NCBI RefSeq assembly: GCF_003347015.1
Contig: NZ_PNFB01000007.1
Span: 62,001-126,000 of the forward strand
Length of the DNA: 64,000 nt
From: Brachybacterium sp. YJGR34
GTDB taxonomy: Bacteria > Actinomycetota > Actinomycetes > Actinomycetales > Dermabacteraceae
Direction of reading: 5' to 3'
Shown here: positions 33,099-40,038 of the stretch, in pieces
How positions within the stretch are numbered: the stretch's first letter is position 1
Layout of the letters: every line of letters starts with the position of its first letter
The notes under the pieces: generated by a model
The model's database searches: none
The model's input: only the letters and a program-made list of their open reading frames with translations
What the model was told of the DNA's origin: nothing
Made by a program: the position numbers and the translations under genes

Positions 33099-33171
33099 CC
33101 CGCCAGTATCGCTGGTGCCACCGCCGGTCCCCTGCGCCCCGTGCGGTCCGCCGCAGCCCTACGAGAGGTCC

Positions 33172-34542
33172 TCAGTGCGCCGCGGCGTGCGGGTTCGGGG
33201 TGCCGCTCCCCCGCCCGGCCAGCACGAAGAAGGTGCCGGAGATCGTCACCCCGACCACCATCGCGATCGCCATCGGCAAGGACGAGTGGGTGCCGGCGAT
33301 GCCCACCAGCGGCGCGGCGACGGACGCGGCGAAGGAGAAGCCCAGTCCCAGCATCGCGGATCCTGTGCCCGCGAACTCCCGCGCCTCGTTGCTGGCCAGG
33401 GCGCCGCCGTTGCCGAAGATCAGACCCTGCGGGGCGACGGTGAAGAAGAACGCCGGCAGCACGATCCAGGCCGGGGTGTCGAGGAAGAGACTGCCGATCA
33501 GGAGCGAGAAGCTCGCCAGCGACACCACGATCAGGCCCACGCGGATGAGGCGGCGCGGATGGATCGTGCGGGTCAGGCGCGCCGAGAGCAGCGACATCGC
33601 CATCATGCCGCAGGAGTTGATCGCGAAGCTCACCGAGTATTCGCTCGAGGTGAAGCCCAGCATCTCCTGGACCACGAAGGAGCTGGCGGAGACGTATGCC
33701 ATGAGCGCGAAGGCGGAGAAGGCGTTGACCAGCATGTACGCGACGAAGATCCGTCGGCGCAGCAGGGTTCCGGCGTTGCGCAGGAAGGTGTGGAAGCCCC
33801 CGGAGTGCCGGCGCGAGACCGGCAGCGATTCGGGGATCAGGAACAGCACCCCCAGCAGCGAGAGCAGCGACATCGCGGCGATGACGAAGAAGATCTCCCG
33901 CCACTGGCCGACCAGCAGGATGAGGCCGCCCAGCAACGGGGCGACGATCGGGGCGACGCCGCCCACGCCCTGCATGACGTTCATGATCCGGAACAGCTCG
34001 GGGCCGTCGGTCATGTCGATGAGCACGGCGCGTCCCAGCACCATGCCGAAGCCGCCGCCGATGCCCTGGATCACGCGCAGCACCAGCAGCACCTCGACGC
34101 TCGGGGCGAGGGCGCAGCCGATCGAGGCGAGCAGGCACAGCACGATGCCCAGCAGCAGCGGGCCGCGGCGGCCGATGCGGTCCGAGAGCGGTCCGGCCAC
34201 CACCTGACCGCTCGCCGTCCCCAGGAAGAAAGCCGTGATGGTCAGCTGCATCCGCGAGGCCGAGGTCGCGAGATCGTTGGCCACGTCCGGGAAGGCCGGG
34301 ATGTACATGTCGGTGGCCAGCGGGCCGATCGCGCTGAGCGTGGTCAGCACCACGATCACCATGGCGGTGACCTTGCCGCGGGTCCCTCGCAGCTCGTCCT
34401 CGGAGGGCAGATGCGCCTGATCGTGATCGGCCTCGTCCTCCATGACCGGGATGGCGCCGGTGATGGTGGGGATCTGCCCGGTGACGGTGGGGAGGTCGTC
34501 GGCGGTGGAGTCGGAGGAGGCGGGATCGGCGGCGGCAGCCAC
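33172..34542 (-). CDS. MFS transporter, Bcr/CflA (DHA1) multidrug-efflux type
   Basis: 456 residues. An unusually long acidic, Thr/Ile-rich cytoplasmic N-terminus (about 55 residues, with TGQIPTITGAIPVMEDE) precedes 12 membrane spans. Typical Bcr/CflA elements: TDMYIPAFPDVANDLATS in helix 1, GQVVAGPLSDRIGRRGPLL in loop 2-3 and RVIQGIGGGFGMVLGRAV in helix 4. Proton-coupled drug export is likely. The GTG start has GAAAGGACC upstream; an internal ATG would remove the tail. Confidence 0.88.
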   Translation of the reverse strand: MAAAADPASSDSTADDLPTVTGQIPTITGAIPVMEDEADHDQAHLPSEDELRGTRGKVTAMVIVVLTTLSAIGPLATDMYIPAFPDVANDLATSASRMQLTITAFFLGTASGQVVAGPLSDRIGRRGPLLLGIVLCLLASIGCALAPSVEVLLVLRVIQGIGGGFGMVLGRAVLIDMTDGPELFRIMNVMQGVGGVAPIVAPLLGGLILLVGQWREIFFVIAAMSLLSLLGVLFLIPESLPVSRRHSGGFHTFLRNAGTLLRRRIFVAYMLVNAFSAFALMAYVSASSFVVQEMLGFTSSEYSVSFAINSCGMMAMSLLSARLTRTIHPRRLIRVGLIVVSLASFSLLIGSLFLDTPAWIVLPAFFFTVAPQGLIFGNGGALASNEAREFAGTGSAMLGLGFSFAASVAAPLVGIAGTHSSLPMAIAMVVGVTISGTFFVLAGRGSGTPNPHAAAH

Positions 34543-34662
34543 GAGGGTCCTTTCGAGCGTGCATGGAGAGAGCCGGGCGGATCACTGGGATCGCGCCCGA
34601 CTCGATCCCGCTATCGTAGGCGGGTTCTCCCCCGGCAGGACACCCTTGCGGGGCCCTCGGAC

Positions 34663-35433
34663 TCAGTCGGAGCCAGGTCCCGTCGCGGCGGCCAGCTGCC
34701 GCTGGTAGGTGGGGTCGGTGCGCTTGAGCCAGCGGATCACGGCGGAGGTCACGGGGATCATCGCGTACTGCACGATCACCTTGTAGAGCACTCCCAGGAT
34801 CGTGTACTCGGCCCACTGCTCGATGGTCGTGATGCCGATGGCGACCGAGGCGATCGAGCAGAAGAGGATGGTGTCGACCAGCTCGCCGAGCCCGCTCGAG
34901 GTGAACAGGCGCGCGATGAGGCCCCGCTCCCCCGTCCGCCGCTTCATGCGGCTGACCACGGCGGAGTTCAGGCTCTGCCCGGCGAGGAAGCCGACCAGCC
35001 CCGCCAGGACCACGATCCAGACCGGGCCGAGCGCCAGCTCGAGCGCCTCCTGCTTGGCGAGCCCGTACTCATCGGGGAACGGCGGCAGCGCGATGATCAC
35101 CTGATAGGAGATCGAGGCCAGGATGCTCGCGGCGAAGGAGGTGAGGATCGCGCGCCGCGCGGCGCCGGGGCCGTACAGCTCGGTGATGATGTCGCCGAGG
35201 ACGTAGGCGAGGGGGAAGAGGAAGAAGCCCCCGTCGGTGATGATCTCGAAGCCGGTCCCGGGGATCGTTCCGAAGCTGACTCCCTTGGCAGCGCCGATCC
35301 CGGAGAGGATCACCACCACGACCATGGCGGCGAGCAGGATGTCGAAGTGCGAGCGTCCCCGATCGGCGTAGACGGCGCCGATCGGGCGTCCAGAGTGGGC
35401 TGTGTGCGGTGGTGTGTTCTGTGCAGTGGTCAC
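34663..35433 (-). CDS. queuosine precursor transporter (YhhQ/VUT family)
   Basis: 256-residue membrane protein of the VUT_1 family (DUF165) with about six spans; FPLAYVLGDIITELYGPGAARRAI is the family signature, and SQSLNSA-type motif GQSLNSAVVSRMKRRTG and SSGLGELVDTILF follow. Homologues import preQ0, preQ1 or queuine for tRNA modification. No queuosine synthesis gene is in the window, so salvage is implied. GTG 35433 is chosen because TACCCT lies exactly 6 bases upstream; a GTG five codons earlier has no such signal. Confidence 0.87.
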   Translation of the reverse strand: MTTAQNTPPHTAHSGRPIGAVYADRGRSHFDILLAAMVVVVILSGIGAAKGVSFGTIPGTGFEIITDGGFFLFPLAYVLGDIITELYGPGAARRAILTSFAASILASISYQVIIALPPFPDEYGLAKQEALELALGPVWIVVLAGLVGFLAGQSLNSAVVSRMKRRTGERGLIARLFTSSGLGELVDTILFCSIASVAIGITTIEQWAEYTILGVLYKVIVQYAMIPVTSAVIRWLKRTDPTYQRQLAAATGPGSD

Positions 35434-35439
35434 CGGGGA

Positions 35440-35445
35440 AGGGTA
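35440..35445 (-). promoter_or_regulatory. leaderless-type -10 (TACCCT) of the yhhQ-like gene
   Basis: On the minus strand TACCCT is followed by TCCCCG and the GTG at 35433. It lies just downstream of the terminator of the preceding gene. Confidence 0.5.
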
Positions 35446-35453
35446 CACAGCGT

Positions 35454-35492
35454 GCCGGGCCGGACCCCCGCCCTGAGGGGGTCCGGCCCGGC
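35454..35492 (-). terminator. 16-bp hairpin terminator of the lysozyme gene
   Basis: The arm 35454-35469 and the arm 35477-35492 are perfectly complementary over 16 bases with a 7-base loop. It starts 9 bases after the lysozyme stop and separates it from the next gene on the same strand. Confidence 0.75.
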
Positions 35493-35500
35493 GCCTGCGC

Positions 35501-36301
35501 TCAGATGCCGCGGGCGTCGTAGTCGACGTCCGTGACGAAGCGCTCGAACTCCTCGGCGCTGCCGTGCCAGCGCACCGAGTCCCCGGCGAAGGGGCCGTTG
35601 TCCGAGTACTGCCACAGCTCCCAGGCCCACCAGCGGCCCGGCATGGTGGTGGGGGTCTCGTGGTGGTAGGAGGCCAGGAACAGCGGGGAGTTCGGCGGCG
35701 TCCAGTCCCCCACCACGTCGTTCCACCAGTGGAGGTTGGTGTAGAGCACGGGGCGGCGGCCCACCTGGTCGCGGTAGCGGACGGAGAAGCCGTGGATCCA
35801 CTCCCGCATCTCCTGCTGGCTGAGGCCGTAGTCGCGGGGCAGCCCGTGGTAGCCCTCGAGGTCGACCATGCCCGGCAGCGTGATGCCGTCGGCGCTCCAG
35901 CCCCCGCCGTTGTTGAGGAAGAAGTCCACCTGCTCCTCGGGGCCGCCGGAATCGGGGCGGGCGAAGTGGTAGCCGCCGCGCACCAGGCCCGCGCCGCCGG
36001 CGCCGAGGTACTGGTGGTCGAAGGCGGGACTGCGGTAGGAGCGACCCTCGGTGGCCTTGACGTAGGCGAAGCGCGAGCCCATCTCGCGCTGGGCGGCCCA
36101 GTCCACCTCCCCCTGCCAGCCGGAGACGTCCTGGCCGAAGAAGCCGTCGGCCCGAGCGGCGGCGGGACCCAGTGCGGCGACGCCGGTGCCGAGGGCGGCC
36201 GCGCCCAGCACCCCTCCGCGCAGGAGGGAGCGGCGGGAGGCGCCGGTGGGCTCGGGGTCGGAGGAGGAGGGGGCGAGATGGCGGGGGCGATACGACGACA
36301 T
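35501..36301 (-). CDS. GH25 lysozyme-like muramidase with Tat signal
   Basis: 266 residues. The twin-arginine signal is in ASRRSLLRGGVLGAAALG (about 21-38), with a likely cleavage after AAARADG. A GH25 barrel follows: catalytic-region Asp58 (GQDVSGWQGEVDW), then D147 and E149 (MVDLEGYHGLP), and WELWQYSDNGPF near the C-terminus. It should be exported folded and cleave N-acetylmuramyl bonds of peptidoglycan for wall turnover or competition. No wall-binding repeats are present. AGGAGA precedes the chosen ATG. A strong hairpin follows the stop. Confidence 0.88.
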   Translation of the reverse strand: MSSYRPRHLAPSSSDPEPTGASRRSLLRGGVLGAAALGTGVAALGPAAARADGFFGQDVSGWQGEVDWAAQREMGSRFAYVKATEGRSYRSPAFDHQYLGAGGAGLVRGGYHFARPDSGGPEEQVDFFLNNGGGWSADGITLPGMVDLEGYHGLPRDYGLSQQEMREWIHGFSVRYRDQVGRRPVLYTNLHWWNDVVGDWTPPNSPLFLASYHHETPTTMPGRWWAWELWQYSDNGPFAGDSVRWHGSAEEFERFVTDVDYDARGI

Positions 36302-36425
36302 GGCGTCTCCTGGGGAAGAGGGGAAGCGAGGTGCGACAGGCATCACACCGGGGCCACCGTACGCAGATCACGCGCCTGAGATCTCCCTGGGCGCGAGGTC
36401 GGCGTGTCGCGGAGGCGCCCGGCCC

Positions 36426-37124
36426 TCACTCCTCGAGCGGGGCGACGAAGGCCTGCAGGGTCCCCAGGATGGTGGTCGCTGCCAGCTCGGTGATGTCGAT
36501 CTGGTCCATCTGCTCGCGCACCATGAGGTCGACGAAGATGCCCACCAGGAGCTGGGCGAGATCCTCGGGCGGGAGCAGGAGGCGACCTCCCTCGTCCTCG
36601 ACCCAGCCGGTCAGCAGGCGGCCGATCTCGTCCCGGAGGCGGCCGCGCTGCACGGCGAGCTCCGCCCGCATCTCCTCGTCGCGCAGCGACCGGGCGATCG
36701 CGTCGGAGTACAGGAGGTACCACTGCCGGCCGAAGGGGCGGATCCCCTCGAAGACGGCCACCATCACCGCGGCGTCGTCGAGCGCGTCGTCTGCGTTCGG
36801 CGAGGGCTCCACCTCCTGGTGGGCGCGGACGACCGATTCGTCGACGATGGCCAGCATCTGCTCCGTCACCGAGGCGAACAGCGCGGTGAACACCTCCTCC
36901 TTGCTGGAGAAGCTCGAGTAGAACGCACCGCGCGTGAACCCGGCGGCGCGGACCAGGTCGTCGACCGTGGCTCCGTCGATGCCCTTCTCCACGAAGACGT
37001 CGAGCGAGGCCCGCACGAGCTTGGTGCGGGTGTTCTCCCGGCGCCGCGTCCCGGCGGAGGCGGGCAGGGGCTCGAACAGCTCGGTCATGGGTCCTCGGAA
37101 CGGTCGGCGTGTGGTCTCGCTCAC
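36426..37124 (-). CDS. TetR-family transcriptional regulator
   Basis: 232 residues. N-terminal TetR HTH at about 30-75 (NTRTKLVRASLDVFVEKGID, ATVDDLVRAAGFTRGAFYSS, FSSKEEVFTALF), then an all-helical ligand domain. Residues near WYLLYSDAIARSLRDEEM are typical of regulators of lipid or drug exporters. The GTG start has GGGGGAGGG upstream; an ATG 12 codons in, with GAGGA, is the alternative. It is divergent from the MMPL/YhgE operon, with a perfect 7-6-7 inverted repeat in the gap, so it most likely represses that operon and itself. Confidence 0.9.
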   Translation of the reverse strand: MSETTRRPFRGPMTELFEPLPASAGTRRRENTRTKLVRASLDVFVEKGIDGATVDDLVRAAGFTRGAFYSSFSSKEEVFTALFASVTEQMLAIVDESVVRAHQEVEPSPNADDALDDAAVMVAVFEGIRPFGRQWYLLYSDAIARSLRDEEMRAELAVQRGRLRDEIGRLLTGWVEDEGGRLLLPPEDLAQLLVGIFVDLMVREQMDQIDITELAATTILGTLQAFVAPLEE

Positions 37125-37170
37125 CGGCCCTCCCCCGTCGGGGGTCGCCGTGTGCGCCGACAGTATCCCA

Positions 37171-37190
37171 TCGATACACTCGCGTATCGA
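37171..37190. promoter_or_regulatory. TetR operator candidate (7-6-7 inverted repeat)
   Basis: TCGATAC (37171-37177) and GTATCGA (37184-37190) are perfect inverted arms around a 6-base spacer. A further GTATC at 37163-37167 pairs with GATAC at 37173-37177, so two overlapping dyads share one arm, which would suit two repressor dimers. It lies between the divergent TetR and MMPL genes. Confidence 0.65.
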
Positions 37191-37263
37191 ATGCAGGGGT
37201 GTCTCGAACGGGCCCTGCGTCCTCGCCCGCGCCGTTCCCGCCCGCGCCCGTCCTGGAGGTCCC

Positions 37264-40038
37264 GTGTCCTCGTCCCTGTATCGCCTCGGCCGTCGCATGG
37301 CCGCACTCCGCTGGAAGGTGGTCGCGGCCTGGCTCGCGCTGCTGGTCGCCATCGGCGTCCTCGCCGTCGGGCTCGGCGGGACCTTCTCCTCCGACATCGA
37401 GATCCCCGGCACCGAGGGCCAGCGCGGCATCGACACCCTCTCCCACCGCTTCCCGGAGATGGCCGGCACCTCAGGGCAGGTGGTCCTGGTCACCGAGGAC
37501 GGCACCACCGTCGACGAGCACCGGGACGAGATCGATCAGCTCATGGAGGAGATCGGCGAGGTGGAGGGGGTCGAGATCGCGACCTCCCCCTTCGACGACC
37601 TCTCCCCCGGCACCCGCAACGACGACGACACGGCGATCATCGCCCAGTTCCAGATGACGGGACAGCTGGGCCAGTACCCGCCCGAGTCCGTCGAGGAGAT
37701 CTCGGCGCTGGTCGATGACGCGGACACCGCTGCGCTCGAGGCCAGCATCGGCGGCCAGGTGCTCCAGTCCGCGGAGGTCCCCTTCGGCGCCGGTGAGGTG
37801 GTCGGCATCCTCGTCGCCCTGATCATCCTCGCGATCGTCTTCCGCTCCTTCGTCCCGGCCTTCATCCCGATCGTCACCGCCGTGGTGGGCGTGGGCGTCT
37901 CGATGCTCGCCGTCGTCGCGCTCTCGGCCGGGGTCGAGATCGCCTCGGTGACCACGGCGCTGGGGGCCATGCTGGGCCTCGCCGTCGGCATCGACTATGC
38001 GCTGTTCATCCTCTCGCGGCACCGGGACCAGCTCACGCGGGGCGACGACGTGCGCGAGTCCGTGGGCACCTCCCTGGCCACCTCCGGCAGCGCCGTCATC
38101 TTCGCCGGCATGACCGTGATCGTCGCCCTGGTGGGCCTGTTCGTCACGGGCATCCCGTTCCTCACCGTCATGGGCCTCGCCGCCGCCGCGACCGTCGGCC
38201 TGTCCGTGGTGGTCGCCCTGACCCTGCTGCCGGCGATCATGGGGATCCTCGGCGAGCGTCTGCGGCCGCGGCGGATCCGGCGCCTGATGGCCCAGAACGA
38301 CGGGGCGATGCCCACCGCGGAGGCAGATGGCGAGGCCACGACGTCCCGCCGCGGCCTCGGCCACCGCTGGGTCCGCCTGGTGACGAAGGTGCCGGCGGTG
38401 ACGATCCTCTTGGTCGTGCTCGGCGTGGGGGCGCTCGCGGTCCCGATCAAGGACCTCGAGCTCGCGCTGCCGGACCTGGGCACCGAGCCGGCGGGAACCG
38501 ATGCGCGCGAGACCTACGACCTCATCTCCGAGGAGTTCGGCGCCGGTTACAACGGTCCCCTGCTGGTGACCGCGGACATCATCAACACCACCGACCCGCT
38601 CGGCGTGGTGGACGAGCTCGAGACCGACATCGCCGCGCTCGATCACGTCGAGGAGATCCAGATCGCGACCCCCAACCGCGGGGCGGACATGGCCGTGGTC
38701 GCCGTCATCCCCGAGGGCGGTCCCACCGACCAGTCCACCAAGGATCTCGTGGCCGAGCTGCGCGGCAGCGCCGAGCAGTGGGAGGAGGAGCTGTCGATCT
38801 CGGACGTCACCGTCACCGGGGCGACCGCCGTCGGCATCGACGTCACGGACAAGCTCTCCGGTGCCCTGCTGCCCTTCGCGATCTTCGTCGTCGGCCTCTC
38901 GCTGATCCTGCTCGCCCTGGTGTTCCGCTCCGTCTGGGTGCCGATCAAGGCCTCGGTGGGCTATCTGTTCTCCGTGCTCGCCGCCTTCGGGGTCACGGCC
39001 ATGGTCTTCGAGTACGGCTGGTTCAACGACCTGCTGTTCGTCGACGTCAACGGACCGGTCGTCTCCTTCATGCCGATCATCGTCATGGGCGTGCTGTTCG
39101 GCCTGGCGATGGACTACGAGGTGTTCCTCGTCTCCCGCATGCGCGAGGAGTTCGTCCACACCGGTGACGCCCGCCGTTCGATCGAGCGCGGCTTCACCGC
39201 GAACGCTCCGGTGGTGACCGCTGCGGCCCTGATCATGGTCGCCGTCTTCGCGGGCTTCGTGACCACCGGCTGGTTCATGCTGCAGCCGATCGCCGTCGCG
39301 CTCGCCGTGGGCGTGCTGGTGGACGCCTTCGTGGTGCGCATGACGCTGGTGCCCGCCGTGCTGGCCCTGCTGGGGCGGCATGCGTGGTGGCTGCCGCGCT
39401 GGATGGACCGGGCGCTGCCCACCGTCGACGTCGAGGGCGAGGGCCTGGCCGCGGTTCTCGAGCACCGGCGCTGGACCGAGGAGCACGGCGACCACGCGCT
39501 CCGCCTCGAGGACACCGTGGCCCCGCTGCTCGGCGAGGAGGGACAGCTGGGCCCGCTGACCGGCTCCGTGCGCCCGGGCACCCTGCTGGTGGTCCGCGCC
39601 CCGGACCGCGCCGTCCGCGAGTCCTTCCTCGCGCTCGCCGCCGGCCGGCTGACGCCGAGTGCGGGGATCCTCGCCGTCCACGACCGTCTGGCGCCGGACG
39701 ACCTCGGTGCCGTCCAATCCCGGGCCCACTGGCTGGCCGCCGACCGGGACACCGCCGCCGCCCTGGCCCGGATCGACCGCCGACGCGCCGGCACCGCGGT
39801 GATCATCATCGAGCGGATCGACGACCTCGCCCCGATCGCGTCCTCGGCCGAGGACGAGACGCTCGGGCGCCTGGACGAGCTGCTGGAGGCGGGCGCCACG
39901 GTGGTCGTCGGCTCCCGCTCCGAGACACCCACCGACATCGAGCAGGCGCTGATGCACCGGCTCCGCGAGCCCGGCCGGCTGCTCGCCCTGTCCGTCCAGC
40001 GCTCCACCGACTCCGCCCCCGAAGGAGCTCTCGCATGA
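37264..40038 (+). CDS. MMPL-family transporter fused to a degenerate ABC-ATPase-like domain
   Basis: 924 residues. Residues 1-715 form a complete MMPL/RND transporter with about 12 spans (first helix near WKVVAAWLALLVAIGVLAVG; relay motifs GLAVGIDYALFILSRHRDQ and GLAMDYEVFLVSRMREE). Residues about 720-924 are an extra cytoplasmic domain whose order of elements mimics an ABC ATPase: VVRAPDRAVRESFLALAAGR sits where a P-loop and helix would be (from about 776), SAGILAVHD follows like the post-Walker strand, AVIIIERIDD (about 844) resembles Walker B, and GATVVVGSRSE the H-switch strand. The P-loop Gly/Lys/Ser are gone, so ATP hydrolysis is unlikely. GTG is used (GGAGGT 3 bases upstream); ATG 37297 is the alternative. 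The stop overlaps the YhgE-type start. Confidence 0.85.
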   Translation: MSSSLYRLGRRMAALRWKVVAAWLALLVAIGVLAVGLGGTFSSDIEIPGTEGQRGIDTLSHRFPEMAGTSGQVVLVTEDGTTVDEHRDEIDQLMEEIGEVEGVEIATSPFDDLSPGTRNDDDTAIIAQFQMTGQLGQYPPESVEEISALVDDADTAALEASIGGQVLQSAEVPFGAGEVVGILVALIILAIVFRSFVPAFIPIVTAVVGVGVSMLAVVALSAGVEIASVTTALGAMLGLAVGIDYALFILSRHRDQLTRGDDVRESVGTSLATSGSAVIFAGMTVIVALVGLFVTGIPFLTVMGLAAAATVGLSVVVALTLLPAIMGILGERLRPRRIRRLMAQNDGAMPTAEADGEATTSRRGLGHRWVRLVTKVPAVTILLVVLGVGALAVPIKDLELALPDLGTEPAGTDARETYDLISEEFGAGYNGPLLVTADIINTTDPLGVVDELETDIAALDHVEEIQIATPNRGADMAVVAVIPEGGPTDQSTKDLVAELRGSAEQWEEELSISDVTVTGATAVGIDVTDKLSGALLPFAIFVVGLSLILLALVFRSVWVPIKASVGYLFSVLAAFGVTAMVFEYGWFNDLLFVDVNGPVVSFMPIIVMGVLFGLAMDYEVFLVSRMREEFVHTGDARRSIERGFTANAPVVTAAALIMVAVFAGFVTTGWFMLQPIAVALAVGVLVDAFVVRMTLVPAVLALLGRHAWWLPRWMDRALPTVDVEGEGLAAVLEHRRWTEEHGDHALRLEDTVAPLLGEEGQLGPLTGSVRPGTLLVVRAPDRAVRESFLALAAGRLTPSAGILAVHDRLAPDDLGAVQSRAHWLAADRDTAAALARIDRRRAGTAVIIIERIDDLAPIASSAEDETLGRLDELLEAGATVVVGSRSETPTDIEQALMHRLREPGRLLALSVQRSTDSAPEGALA

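Noticed and set aside
5300-40000. The two MMPL genes as a recent duplication
   Set aside because: They differ in length, C-terminal domain, regulator family and loop sequences; only the family-level helix motifs are shared.
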